Shown here: one piece after another, positions 1 through 11,059 of the stretch
Numbering within the stretch: position 1 is the stretch's first letter
Layout: the number at the start of each line of letters is the position of its first letter
NCBI GenBank assembly: GCA_030159075.1
Contig: BROG01000139.1
Location: 480,001-544,000 of the forward strand
Direction of reading: 5' to 3'
DNA from: Atrina japonica
Lineage: Eukaryota > Mollusca > Bivalvia > Pterioida > Pinnidae
Length of the DNA: 64,000 bases
Program-made: the position numbers and the translations under genes
The notes under the pieces: model-generated
Told to the model about the DNA's origin: nothing
The model's database searches: none
The model's input: only the letters and a program-made list of their open reading frames with translations

Positions 1-109
1 ATACTTTTCAAGATAATGTGAAAAAAACATCCAAAAACATGAAAAATCCACAAAAAGGGGAAATAACTCACATATGGATCGACCAGACAATTTTCACCAA
101 AATAAAATA

Positions 110-797
110 TTGGTAGATTTTTGCCATATTTGGTCCTAGACTCTTTTCATCTGCAAACTTTATGTGGCTTTAAATGGTTATACTTCCTGTCAAGTTTGGT
201 TCAAATTAGCCCAATGGTTCTCAAGAAGTAGTCAAAAATGTCTAAAAATTTACAAAAAAAAAACTTACATTTTCCATTTATTTAGGTGCCTGTGACCTTG
301 ACCTTTGATCCCATGACCTTGAAATTTTGTCAAAATGATCCTTAGATAATTCCTTACACCTTTCTCATATATCTTTGTACACAAAAAGTCAATCAGTTTT
401 GAGTTATTAAACAATTTGTAATACAATTGTACCCTGTGTTACTGAAGCGCCCCTAGTGGCTTGTTTATAAACATTTTTGTTCACAAACTTTGTAGATATT
501 GACTTAACAATCATGCATACAAAATCTGAAAGTTATCTGATCATTGGTTCATAAGAAGAAGATTTTTAAAGATGTACCCAGTTTTGGTCCTTTTTGAGGC
601 CCCTATGGGTCCTAGCCCCTTTTCATTCACAAATTTTATGTGGCTCCACATGGGGATGCTATATACCAAGTTTGGCCCTCTGGTTCTTGAGAAGAAGTCG
701 AAAATGTGTAAATGTTAACAACGAACGACCAACGGTGGACGACACACGGCGAACGATGACAGACAAAAGACGATCGCCAAAGGCTCAGGTGACCTAA
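110..797 (+). mobile_element. Dispersed repeat, family H (long copy)
   Basis: This stretch is repeated, diverged, at 22082-22508: both carry GGTCCTAGCCCCTTTTCA, a 'CAAACTTTATGTGGCT' block, 'CCTGTCAAGTTTGGTT', and TGACCTTGACCTTTGA. It ends in a run of GGACGACA-like motifs followed by GGCTCAGGTGACCTAAAAA, the same position as the terminal hairpin of the other copy. The sequence seems internally duplicated (the GGTCCTAG block occurs near 132 and 609). No open frame is credible. The 3' hairpin followed by CTAA recalls a non-autonomous Helitron end, but that is only inference; a SINE or MITE body is not excluded. Confidence 0.5.
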
Positions 798-798
798 A

Positions 799-966
799 AA
801 TTGTTGAGTGTGGCATAAAACACTAAGTAAAAAGAATACCAAATCAAGCTTTCTCACAAAATCAGTATAGGTTCCAGTGGGACTCAAATCTCTGCTGAAC
901 AAAGCCGAGAGACTTCATGGTTTAAAACATGATGCTCTTACAACTCTGCCATTGAGCCCCTCCTAC
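799..966 (-). mobile_element. SINE-G fragments (tail in +, head in -)
   Basis: Positions 799-826 match the 3' tail of the SINE-G family in plus orientation (TTGAGTGTGGCATAAAAC). Positions 840-966 match the tRNA-like head in minus orientation: TTTCTCACAAAATCAG, a degenerate B-box complement (TGGGACTCAAAT), CTTCATGGTTTAAAACATGA, then the head terminus TTGAGCCCCTCC. The two parts are in opposite orientation, so this is a rearranged or nested pair rather than one intact copy. Confidence 0.6.
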
Positions 967-1081
967 AACATATAAAGATTTCTAGTAAAAGTTGTTGTTA
1001 TATTTTATTTTCAAATCAAACAATTTAAGGGGCTTACTGGAATATCATTTTGTTGTTGGACTCATAAATATTTCCCAATTA

Positions 1082-1259
1082 CAGTAAAACTTGCTTTAGT
1101 GATCACCTGTGTATAAAGACCACCTGGTGATAAATTCTGCTTTTTGCTGTCCCGAATAGTACCATTTGTGTACAAATCAACCTCTATATAAAGACTACCT
1201 CCCTATAAAGACCGGTTTTCTTGTGTCCCTAAAGAGGTTGTTATATTCAAGTTTCACTG
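1082..1259. mobile_element. MITE P1 (TA-flanked)
   Basis: It begins CAGTAAAACTTGC and ends AAGTTTCACTG, and both ends are bordered by TA. The body carries TATAAAGACCACCTGG and ACAAATCAACCTCTATATAA, which recur in inverted order at 30590-30748 and again at 54871-55046. TA duplication plus CAGT termini fit the Tc1/mariner-pogo group. No transposase is present, so it is non-autonomous. Confidence 0.8.
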
Positions 1260-1297
1260 TACTTTAACATGGTTCATATGGCCAATAAAAACAATTT

Positions 1298-1388
1298 TTA
1301 ACTCCTTCACCCCTAAAGATGCATTTTGACTGGTCTAAGTCATTGATTTATAGAAGAGTCCATTGTTTTTTAGGGATTGAAGAGTTAA
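1298..1388. mobile_element. TTAA-MITE T1
   Basis: A 91-bp palindrome-like element bounded by TTAA at both ends. It carries the family blocks CACCCCTAAAGA, GACTGGTCTAAGTCATTG and AGAGTCCATTG. At least eight more copies occur in the window (for example 4926-5015, 15933-16023, 58305-58395), in both orientations. A TTAA target is typical of piggyBac-like transposition, but no transposase is seen. Confidence 0.75.
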
Positions 1389-2234
1389 AGCACTTCTCCA
1401 GGACTTTCTTAAGCTTCCAAGTTTTCAAGCACTTCCAATTTTTCAAGCACTTCCAATGGGTAATTTTAAGCCACCAAGACCTTACAAGTCAAACCAAAAG
1501 TTTAAAAACACTCTGTCAGTAATTTTTAGGATGGTCCACAAAATACCGCTTAGAGTTCCATCAATCACTAAAGAGTTCCACCGAACACTAAAAAGATACA
1601 GAAGTACCGGTACAGCATGAAAAATACAACTTTAATCAAATTGAATATACTAGTTCAAACATCTATAGGACTGAGCTAATTTTTCATTTTCTTTCTTTTT
1701 TAGTTATCTTTCTTTAGTGATGAAGACCCAATTTGCCTTCAATAGCTGTATTAGTTCAAATGCTATAGGAAATACAATTGTCTCACAATGTTGATTTCAA
1801 TTGCTAAACTAATAGCATACCAATATCCATTTTTTTCAACTTTCTGCTGACACCAAATTAGATGATATTGATATTGTTTACATGTACAATGCACGTCACA
1901 TTTCTTTTGAGGTCAAGAAATCTGCTATCAGATTGAAATGAATTACCTTTTGAAAGTGCCTGTTTATTATCATGACTGGTGAATGCATGTAATGTATCAA
2001 TTCTAGTTTAAATGAGAAAGGAAAAGTCATTATTGATTTTTGTGTTTTTTAAAGATGTGATTTGAAACTGACACAGAATTGAGCCAGAAGATGAAGTAAT
2101 AGGGTAAAAATTTGTCGCTGTAAATAACTGCAAACATTCCATATGTACTGTATTTCACTTAATAAGCAAACCAGGTGATAAAAAAATTTAAACAAGAGCA
2201 ACGCCTATGTTACAAAATATGCCCATGAGGATTA
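1389..2234. other. AT-rich, no recognised feature
   Basis: Apart from short direct repeats of an 'AAGCACTTCCAA' motif near 1389-1455, nothing is recognised here: no credible exon and no repeat shared with the rest of the window. Confidence 0.4.
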
Positions 2235-2716
2235 CAGTAAAACCTGCATGTAACGAATTTCAATGGGCTTTATTTTCCAATTCGTTATAACGACAGTTCG
2301 TTATATAGTTTTAGCGAAGTGGCCTGAATTGTTACAATGCAATCTGTTAAGAACAAAAATCACTCTAAATTCTGTCTAAAAAAGAACTTTCCCAGGAAGA
2401 AAAAAGAAAGGATCTTTTACATCTTGATACTTTTAATTTTCACAACTTATTTAATCAGAGATTAGGCCTACTTATGCTTGGCGAAAAAGTCAACAGTTGA
2501 CTTTTGTATTAATGCTATTGATCACCTCATTATAATAGCATTAAAGACGTTGGTTGGGACGTCAAGGGGCATGGAAATTGGTTTGTTATAGGCAAAAATT
2601 CGTTATAAAATTGTTTTTCAACTAAGAATATATAGGGGTGCAGTCGGAGATTATCTGTTGAATCGCTATGTGCAAGAATTCGTACAAACCGAGTTTGTTA
2701 TATTCAAGTTTTACTG
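2235..2716. mobile_element. MITE P5, 482 bp, TA-flanked
   Basis: The left end is TA/CAGTAAAACCTGCATG and the right end TTCAAGTTTTACTG/TA. Subterminal sequence is rich in TTCGTTATAACGACAG-type palindromes on both sides (near 2280-2305 and 2595-2610). The layout is that of a Tc1/mariner-pogo MITE, longer than the P1-P4 copies of about 175 bp. Confidence 0.65.
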
Positions 2717-2819
2717 TATAGACTTTTACAACTACATTTGAATAAAGGACATTTCTGTACCATACGACAGCCATATAAAAAACAAAAGTCGTCTTCCCCT
2801 TGGCCATAAAGAGTAGGTC

Positions 2820-3090
2820 TCAAACTTGAAAATCCCAGGTATAACAGCTTGGCCTTTACTTTGCCTACAATTTTATTCCTTCAAAGATAGCTTGTGTCCT
2901 TGACCTTTGACCGTGAAAAACAACAAGTGTCTGCCTTACAAATGTTACACCATAAGGATCAGTGCATGTACCAAGACTGGGAATCCCAGGTATAATGGGG
3001 CTCTCGGAAAATGATAGTTGTCTGCCCATTCGGACTTATGTCTCAATACATCAGTGACCTTGACCTTTAACTTTCAATGAGGAACTTGTA
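2820..3090. repeat. Degraded dispersed repeat with nuclear-receptor-like half sites
   Basis: It contains two internal copies of AATCCCAGGTATAA (near 2833 and 2980), TGACCTTTGACC at 2901-2912 and TGACCTTGACCTTT near 3056. The TGACCTTGACCTTT block is shared with family H copies at 293 and 22282, but the rest is too diverged to assign. Confidence 0.4.
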
Positions 3091-3731
3091 ATACTATTGA
3101 AATGTCAGCAAAAACTAAGAGCTTTAAAATTACTTTAAAAGCACAGTATACATGCTTTATTTAAAATGATTTTTATTTTTTAGTTTTACTTCTTTTCTGT
3201 GCTGATTTATAATTACTTTTTCTATATAGATATAGGCGTGGTGTTTTTTTTATTTTTTTTTTTTAGCTCGATTAAAATGCCCTAATTACAACATTAAGGC
3301 AAAAGACAATGATATAACCAATACTGACAACGGTGTTCCGTAATTACATTTGCTGAGATAATATAGGTTTATGTATTAATAATTCTTGGACAGAGAAGCC
3401 AAACAGCAAGTCACAAATTTATGATACTATCATAAATGAGCGCTATAGCCAAAGTTATCATAATGCCGAAATAAACTGCGGTAGAACAAATAACATCAAT
3501 CGTAGAAATAATTCATATTGTTGAACTATGCTTAGTAACTTCTACTGCGGAAATGGTTTATGGTACAAATTATTTCTGCTTGCAATAAGAAATAAATTTG
3601 CCAAACAGGAAGTACACCATTGTCCAATCAAGTGACATAATCAGTATCAAAAACACATTGGTAATATTCCTGACTTCTGTTATTCAATATCTTGATCACC
3701 CTCTGAGCAGTCATGATGTATAGCACTGGTA
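3091..3731. other. AT-rich, no recognised feature
   Basis: Only T-rich tracts near 3247-3266 stand out. No exon, RNA gene or shared repeat was recognised. Confidence 0.35.
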
Positions 3732-3827
3732 CAGCACTGGGCCAAAAGTGAGTCAACTATCGCCATTTCCCCATAGCTTTCTATGTTAAATCAAAATTTT
3801 TTAAGTACCTGCCACAAGGTTTCACTG
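3732..3827. mobile_element. MITE P8, short internal-deletion copy
   Basis: It starts TA/CAGCACTGGGCC, then AAAAGTGAGTCAACTATC and CCATAGCTTTCTATG, matching the ends of the 445-bp element at 11060-11504. It ends CACTG/TA after only 96 bp, so it is a deletion derivative or a recombinant with another CAGT-ended family. Confidence 0.55.
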
Positions 3828-4336
3828 TACTATTACTTTTTAAATGCAATTCCAGTACCAAATGATATTTGGAACAAATGATATTATGAACCCTGAGGTA
3901 CAATATTCAATTGATTCAAAACTACATGCAACACTCTTCCAAATTGAAGTAAATTTACGGCCTCAATAAATATCGTCTGTAAATTCTATGCCAATCAGAA
4001 CTGTTTTATCAATATCCATCACAAATATTCTGATTTTTGGTTTGCCACCATTTCCTTTTTTACAATACATCACAAAATTTGTATTAGAACTCTTTTTTGA
4101 TCTGGATAAGTTTTAATTCTATGTAATACAGCATAAAATCACACTTCCATATGTAATTGTTCCTTCTTGTTACCAACCTTCGAGTATCAAGTGTTACTCT
4201 GCCCTGCCAAGTTATGTGAATCGGAGTATACGTTTCGTTTCCTATTTGAAAATTGCTCTTTTTCTCCGTCGTGAATAATTTTTTTAATCCGATAAATAAC
4301 CTTTGATGTTCCCCATTACCTCGATATAAACTGAAA

Positions 4337-4513
4337 CAGTCAAACCTGCATTAAAGGCCAACTCTGTACAAAGGGCACCTACCTATAAAGGTCATTCAAA
4401 CATAACCTCTGTTAACATGTTTTTAATGAATAAACCTTTTCATAAAGGTCACATGTCTATCATGGCTACATTTGCCTGTTTCCTTGAGTGGCCTTTATGG
4501 GCAAGTTTGACTG
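4337..4513. mobile_element. MITE P4
   Basis: Termini are CAGTCAAACCTGCAT and GCAAGTTTGACTG. Internal blocks AAAGGCCA, ATAAAGGTCA and TTGCCTGTTTCCTTGAGT also occur at 25848-26023 and 32921-33031. Open frames here (4417-4680) run across the element boundary and are spurious. Confidence 0.7.
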
Positions 4514-4925
4514 TATATGCCTTTTGCTTTCAGGTATTGAGTGTGTGGACATTTGAACAGAAGAATTTAATAAATGATAACAAAGGAGATGCTACACTGG
4601 ACAATACTAGACATGTGACCAAACACTCAAATGGCGATTTTATAATTGAATATATTTGCCATCTATTATTCATTGGCTAAAATTTGACCATTCCTTACAG
4701 ATCTAGTTCTTACCCTAGTTTACTTGGTTAAGCTCAAGGTCAGTGTCAAAATATCACATATTGATAACATTCTGATTCACAATTTTTAATAAAACAAGAA
4801 AAAAAAAAATGATTCATTTTGACAATGCTTAAAGGTCATGAAGCATTCTGACATTGATTGCAATAGTTTCATTTTTTTTATGAATTCTGTCTAAAACCGA
4901 GTGGCAAAGAACAAACATGTTACTT

Positions 4926-5015
4926 TTAACTCATCAACCCCTGAAAAACAATGAACTCTTCTGTAAATCAATGACTAAGACCAGTGCAAATGTGTCTTTG
5001 GGGTAAATGGGTTAA
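4926..5015. mobile_element. TTAA-MITE T1
   Basis: A T1 copy in reverse order relative to 1298-1388: TTAACTCATCAACCCCTG at the left, AATCAATGACTAAGACCAGT in the middle and AAATGGGTTAA at the right. Confidence 0.75.
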
Positions 5016-5339
5016 ATTGTGATTCAACATTTTGAAGGACGTCTTGAAATTTAGGAATCCTGCTTGCTACGGTGCCAATAACTCTAGTTTGATCATGTCT
5101 GATGACAGCATTATACTCCTGAGAACTAGTCCACTGATAAAAAAATTCCTGAGCACTAATCCACTGATAAAAAATTGTAAGTCCCATAAATCTCGCAAAA
5201 GTTGCGGAACGCTCATCTTTAATCTCGCTGATATTAAACAACATACCAAAGTTGGTTAAATTTGAGGTAAGGAACCCAAGTTATTTGATGGATTGTTGCA
5301 AATAGACTTGTGGACAACCAGACAAACTAAAAACATATG

Positions 5340-5402
5340 CCCCCCCCCCCAATCCATACCCCCACCCTCCTATTCCTCTATCTCAAGGGAGCGGGGGGGG
5401 GG
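5340..5402. repeat. Poly-C / poly-G hairpin
   Basis: A C11 run at 5340-5350 and a G10 run at 5393-5402 flank a pyrimidine-rich loop. On one strand they can pair; the G run may also form quadruplex-type structure. Confidence 0.6.
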
Positions 5403-6137
5403 CTTAAAAATGGAGAGGCAAATGCTTTAATTATTATACAGCAAACTGGGAACAGTTAGAAATATCAGATTTCATTTGAAAATCACTAACATGAATAAGT
5501 CCAAAAGAGATTCCAAGTACAATTTTAGTGTAAAAATGTCAATATAGAATTCCGAAGGTTGCGAAGACGAACATTAATCCATTATAAATATGGGTCATTA
5601 CAAGATGCATGTAAATTACTGTTGAACTTCTACGATGGGATGCAAGTAAATACAAGTTGTCGATCAATCTTCCGTAATTTAATTATAAATAGATCACATA
5701 GCTGTCATAGTCTTCTTTCAAAGTTAACACCGAGAGTTATCAAATTAAAAAGTTTTCCAACTGATTGAGTCTCTTAGACAGAGTCATCGCAACACTCACA
5801 CGAATAAAGAATTGATGGGTTGCGATATCTCATATTCGTAACAAACATATATAGTAGTTCACATGATTAAAACCGGCTGACAAGAGAAATGGAAAGTGAG
5901 AGAAATCGGCATCATTGAAAAATTACATTTTTTTCTATTCATATCTGCGGTGTGGAAATAAAAATATAATGAAAGCTGATTGTTAGCCGTTATTTGGAGC
6001 CAGGCTCCACTCCATTAAAATGGCACTTACAAGCTTGAGCTTAAATATGGGCAAAGTTATGCTACCAATTCAGAATTATACCAAAGGTCAATAACTGTCA
6101 ACATACAAAATTTCAGAAAATTTGTGAATGGAAACAC
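5403..6137. other. No recognised feature
   Basis: A-rich single-copy-looking sequence. A 69-codon plus-strand frame at 5559-5768 has no splice context or recognisable domain and is not called a gene. Confidence 0.35.
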
Positions 6138-6370
6138 CTTATTCAGAGTGACATCACCTTTTTCAGAGTGAGGTAATCTTATAAAAATATTTAGAGTGCC
6201 ATCACCTCATTCACTCAGCGATATCACTTTATTCAAAGTGAGGCAACCTTGCTCACAGTGACATCCTATTATTCACTGGTGTCCTATCATTCAGTAATGT
6301 CACTTATTCAGTGCTGTCACTTAGTGACATCACATTATTCACAGTGACACCACCTTATTCACAGTGACAT
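6138..6370. repeat. Degenerate 20-bp minisatellite, left block
   Basis: Diverged copies of CTTATTCACAGTGACATCAC. It is the same unit as the cleaner array at 6888-7574; the two blocks are separated by about 520 bp of unrelated sequence that includes a palindrome. Confidence 0.75.
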
Positions 6371-6375
6371 TGTAC

Positions 6376-6516
6376 AAGTATTGACTTTGGTTGAGGGTGA
6401 CATAAGGATTTATCAGTCCAAAGAAGCATGATATTCACCGAGACGAAGCCGAGGTTAATATCATGTTTCTTTGAACTGATAAAGCCTTATGTCACCCGAA
6501 ATTAAAGTTAGTAATT
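6376..6516. repeat. Palindromic foldback element in satellite
   Basis: Arms 6395-6445 and 6449-6497 are near-perfect reverse complements: GGGTGACATAAGG at the left, CCTTATGTCACCC at the right, with GATATTCACCGAG opposite CCGAGGTTAATATC. Weaker pairing extends the arms to about 6376 and 6516. The loop is only a few bases. It lies between the two blocks of the 20-bp array, so it (or a larger element to about 6887) probably inserted there. Confidence 0.75.
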
Positions 6517-6887
6517 GTTTTATTATATGACTTTTTCAAAATTTGAAACAAAAAAAAAAAAACATCTTGATTCATATTTAATGTTTAACTCCTGCTCAGA
6601 ACAATTTTCAAAATATTTATGCTATTCCTTTTTCATGAATGATTAGGACCAATGGTTAAATTAAAGCTGTTTTTTCATTGGTTTATGCATTTGCTTCATC
6701 CAGTATTATATGCTTACACAAATAGGAAAAGAACGGAAACATGAGAGGGGACATGACAATCCATGGCCCTCTGGACTGTCAAATGAATGAAAGTAGCGCT
6801 TCTTCGATTAATACTTGGATTTATCAATACAAATTGCCATAGTTGCAACCAATCAGCGGACGCAAAAACCACGAGTCATATAATAGC

Positions 6888-7574
6888 ACCTTATTCACAA
6901 TGATATCACCTTATTCACAATGATATCATCTGATTCAGAATGAGGTGACCTTATTCAGTGACATCATCTTATTCACAGTGACATCATCTTAATCACAGTG
7001 ACATCATCTTAATCATAGTGACATCATCTTATTCACAGTGACATCATCTTAATCACAATGACATCATCTTATTCAGTGACATCATCTTAATCAGTGACAT
7101 CATCTTAATCACAGTGACATCATCTTAGTCAGTGACATCATCTTATTCACAGTGACATCATCTTAATCACAGTGACATCATCTTAATCATAGTGACATCA
7201 TCTTATTCACAGTGACATAATCTTAATCACAATGACATCATCTTATTCACAGTGACATCATCTTAATCAGTGACATCATCTTAATCATAGTGACATCATC
7301 TTAGTCAGTGACATCATCTTAATCACAGTGACATCATCTTATTCACAGTGACATCATCTTAATCACAGTGACATCATCTTAATCACAGAGACATCATCTT
7401 ATTCACAGTGACATCATCTTATTCAGTGACATCATCTTAATCACAGTGATATCATTTTATTCAGAGTGGTATCACATCATTAAGTGAAATCACCTTATTT
7501 ACAGTGATGTCACCTTATTCAGTGACATCACCTTTTTCACAGTGACATCACCTTAATCAGATGATATCACCTTA
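6888..7574. repeat. 20-bp minisatellite, main block
   Basis: About 34 copies of CACAGTGACATCATCTTAAT, alternating with an 18-bp variant that lacks two bases (AGTGACATCATCTTAATC). Longer blocks of mixed 20/18 units recur (compare 6960-7130 with 7140-7310), which shows higher-order duplication. Edge units are more diverged than central ones. Confidence 0.9.
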
Positions 7575-7750
7575 TATGTCATACATCAACTTCTTCATCT
7601 ACATCTGTCTACAGTCCAGTTTACTCATGCTATGTATTTTTAATTGATCAAGCAACATCTTCTGTGTCATTTCATTTTTTTCCTATTTCTTAAATCACTT
7701 TTGTACAAAAACAATGATATATCATCCCTTTCATATGAGGTTAATACATA

Positions 7751-7928
7751 CAGTGGAACCTCACCTAAAGACCACCTCACTTGAGAGACAACCTCACATT
7801 TCAGACCATCAATTCCTAGTCTCATGGTAAATATACAATAAGTACAGAACCTCACTTAATAGACCACCTCTCTAATCAGACCACTTTGTGTCAGTCAGTT
7901 AAGTGGTCTTAATAGCCAGGTTCCTCTG
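7751..7928. mobile_element. MITE P3
   Basis: The left end is TA/CAGTGGAACCTCACC and the right end CCAGGTTCCTCTG/TA. The body has repeated GACCACCTCACTT-type motifs. Fragments of the same family end at 44913, 53430 and 57758 and start at 49257. Confidence 0.75.
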
Positions 7929-7930
7929 TA

Positions 7931-8470
7931 GTCCAAGTGATTACAGGAGATGAAATAAAAACCTCCAGTTCCATTCATGTTCCATCCTTTGAGGACACTC
8001 TCCAACATTAATGCCCTCAAAAGAAGGTCACAGATAAATAAATAATGACACAACTTTCACACAATGCTCTTCAGATTGTTTTATTTCATTTTACAGTTAT
8101 TCACAGGTAAGCTAAGTTATTGGATGATATGGGGCTTGACTTGTGCACCAAAGGTACGATGATTAAATCATGTATGCTATAACTAATTACAACACAGTGG
8201 AACATTGTGTAGATAATTCTTCTGTTTAATATTTCATCATGGACACGACTGGGTGTCTGGTTAACCAGAACAACCATGTTATACGTATAGTATTAAAGAG
8301 TCAACCAGCAGCTCCGATACTTCACAATTCATCTTCAAATCGTACAGGCTTACCAGATTAAACTTAGCTTTTGCTTTTAGCTAATTTACCTTTTGCCTGG
8401 TTTCAAAACTCTCGTTACACTCTACATATGTTTATCATTTACTGATCCTTTTATGATAAGTAATCAATAA
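7931..8470. other. No recognised feature
   Basis: AT-rich spacer between a MITE and the (TATC)n microsatellite. No splice-bounded frame or shared repeat was seen. Confidence 0.35.
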
Positions 8471-8483
8471 AAATTAATGTCTG

Positions 8484-8555
8484 TATATTCATCTATCTCT
8501 ATCTATATTTATCTATCACTTTCTACCTTTCAATCTACCTACCTGTCTATCTATC

Positions 8556-8586
<31 letters not shown>

Positions 8587-8872
8587 CTATCTCTGTGTCT
8601 GTCTGTTTGTCTATTCATCCATCCATTCATTTATCTATCTATCTATGAGTCTGCCTGTCTCTGTCTGTTTGTTTATCTATTCATCCATCCATCCATCCAT
8701 CCATCCACCCATCTATCTATCTATCTATTTATTTATCGATCTACATTGTATCTATCTATTTATTTATCTATCTGTCTGTCTATCTATCTATTTATTTATC
8801 TTTCTGTCTATCTATCTATCTATCTATCTATCTGTCTGTCTGTCTACCTCTATCTATCTTTCTATCTATCTT

Positions 8873-8909
<37 letters not shown>

Positions 8910-8962
8910 GCATTTATCTCTGTATATCTATCTTTCTATGTATCTATCTGTCTATCTATCTG

Positions 8963-8995
<33 letters not shown>

Positions 8996-9062
8996 GCATC
9001 TATCTATGTATCGAACTATCTTTCTATGTATCTATCTGTCTGTATTTCTATCTATCATCTAC
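8484..9062. repeat. (CTAT)n compound microsatellite
   Basis: About 580 bp of CTAT/TCTA tetramers interrupted by CTGT, CCAT and CTTT variants. Both long plus-strand frames across it (220 and 106 codons, Ser-Ile-Tyr-Leu repeats) follow from the repeat and are not genes. Confidence 0.95.
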
Positions 9063-9540
9063 ATAATATCTTGGCTACAGAGCACAGCAGGCAATGTTTT
9101 ATTACAAGACATTTACCAAGCAATAAATTAATAGAATAAAGAGTGAGAGATGACATAATGTGAGGACAAGAACATGCCTCATAAAATAAACAAACACAAC
9201 AACAACAATAACAATATTAAAACATAAATTTAGCACCATTGTGAACATACACAACTAAAAGTATGGCATTAACTCCATGTTATCTTGCCAAAATGACAAA
9301 TATTTCTGCCATGTTGCGGTGTTCGGTGTTCGTAAGTTATGACTCTCCGTAGTGTTATTGTTACTGAAGCTCTGATATTGATATTTGTCTACTATTCTCA
9401 TTACCCAGTTTGCCTTCAGTGAAATAGTAATATGCGGAATGTATGTATTAAATTAGAACTATATCATTGATTCTATCTCGACACTGTCCTGAAGTTAGGT
9501 TAAGAATTCCTTTGGAAATCGTTGGCAGCAACATTACTAT

Positions 9541-9815
9541 TTATACCTGGAAATTTTCGCCCCAGGTACTTTTTGCCCTTTTACGACAGTAGTAAGATTA
9601 CTGTATACCTGGAAATTTTTGCCCCTGTATTTTTTTTCTGCCCTTTGCAACAGAAAACATTAACGTCGTCTTAAATTTGCCCTTATTCACCATAGTCTAA
9701 TTTATGTCATGATTGTCTTTTGCTTGAGAGTTTCGCCATCATTTTGAATTCTCCCTTTCATCTCAGGGTAAATATGGCGAATATTATATGGCAGCAAAAA
9801 TTGAAAGATTTCTTT
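9541..9815. mobile_element. Foldback/MITE family G, two nested left ends
   Basis: TATACCTGGAAATTTTCGCCCC at 9543 and again as TGTATACCTGGAAATTTTTG at 9602. The right side has GAATTCTCCC, TCTCAGGGTAAATATGGCG and GGCAGCAAAAATT, the weak inverted partner. Related copies lie at 28023-28340, 33402-33480 and 34441-34773. Confidence 0.55.
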
Positions 9816-9945
9816 TTTTTAAATATTGTAACAAAATTTTGCCTGTTTTTAATGTGTCATTTCTGACATCTTAGGAGATTTGTCATATACCTCAAGTCTG
9901 ATTATTTTGTTGTGATATTGAAGAAATGATTGTACTTATATAATT

Positions 9946-10825
9946 TATAGGATAACCTGTCTTGTTAGGTCACTGTCACAGAAGACCATCTGTCTTTTAT
10001 GACCATTGTCACAGGAGATCACATGTGTTATGAGACCACTGTTACAGAAAACCACCTGTCTTGTGAGACCACTGTCATAGAAGACCACCTGTCTTTTAAG
10101 ACCACTGTCACAGGAGATTACATGTCTTGGGAGACCACTGTCACAGATCATATCTTGTGAGATCACTGTCCCAGACAACCACCTATCTTGTGAGACCAGT
10201 CACAGAAGACCACCTGTCATGTGAGACCACTGTCACAGACCACCTGTCATGTGAGACCACTGTCACAGACCACCTGTCATGTGAGACCACTGTCACAGAC
10301 CACCTGTCATGTGAGACCACTGTCACAGACCACCTGTCATGTGAGACCACTGTCACAGACCACCTGTCATGTGAGACCACTGTCACAGACCACCTGTCAT
10401 GTGAGACCACTGTCACAGACCACCTGTCATGTGAGACCACTGTCACAGACCACCACCTGTCTTGTGAGACCACTGTCATGTGAGACCACCTGTCATGTGA
10501 GACCACTGTCACAGACCACCTGTCATGTGAGATAACTGTCACAGACCACCTGTCATGTGAGACCACTGTCACAGACCACCTGTCATGTGAGATAACTGTC
10601 ACAGACCACCTGTCATGTGAGACCACTGTCACAGACCACCTGTCATGTGAGATAACTGTCACAGACCACCTGTCATGTGAGACCACTGTCACAGACCACC
10701 TGTCATGTGAGATAACTGTCTCAGAAGATCACCTGTCTTATGCGACCACATTCTGAAAACCACATGGTTAAGTAGTTAAGTCTTCAAATAAAACCTCCTT
10801 TAAGTGACCACCTGTTGTGTGATTT
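9946..10825. repeat. 30-bp minisatellite inside MITE P2
   Basis: The unit CACCTGTCATGTGAGACCAC+TGTCACAGAC (30 bp) occurs about 25 times. The left edge (AACCTGTCTTG at 9954) matches the P2 MITE start, and the right edge (CACATTCTGAAAACCACATG, then TTCAAATAAAACCTCC) matches the P2 interior seen at 25440-25510. The array is therefore an expansion of the segment between those landmarks. Because 30 is divisible by 3, long frames stay open on both strands (118 and 169 codons); they are artefacts. The right P2 terminus is missing. Confidence 0.9.
10495..10720. repeat. 60-bp higher-order repeat in the 30-bp array
   Basis: Within the array, units with GAGACCACTGTC alternate strictly with units carrying GAGATAACTGTC. 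The resulting 60-bp dimer repeats four times with almost no change, in contrast to the uniform monomers at 10205-10450. Confidence 0.9.
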
Positions 10826-10925
10826 AGGGTAAATTTACCGGTAAGATGGGGTGAATATGTTCTGTCATAAATGGATAAAAAATAACCAGGGGCAAAAATT
10901 CCAGGTCGACAGTCCATAACAATGT
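10826..10925. mobile_element. Fragment of family G
   Basis: TTAGGGTAAATTTACCGG and GGGGCAAAAATTCCAGGT match the right half of family G copies. It directly abuts the truncated MITE P2, so it may have replaced its right end. Confidence 0.4.
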
Positions 10926-11059
10926 CATTTTCCTCAGCTATAGTGCACCGAGTCTGACACATTTAGCATGTCTATCTGATATTTGAATGATGATTTACAG
11001 AATAAATGATAAGTAACATGTCTCCAATAACTGGACAGGTCTGCATGTATGTGGATGTA

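Noticed and set aside
8477..9139. 220-codon plus-strand open frame rich in Ser, Ile, Tyr, Leu
   Set aside because: It is entirely the translation of a CTAT microsatellite; a 4-bp repeat without stops stays open in several frames.
10127..10692. Long open frames on both strands (118, 104 and 169 codons) with perfect 10-residue repeats
   Set aside because: The 30-bp DNA unit is divisible by three, so frames stay open automatically; both strands are equally open and the array is a MITE-derived minisatellite.
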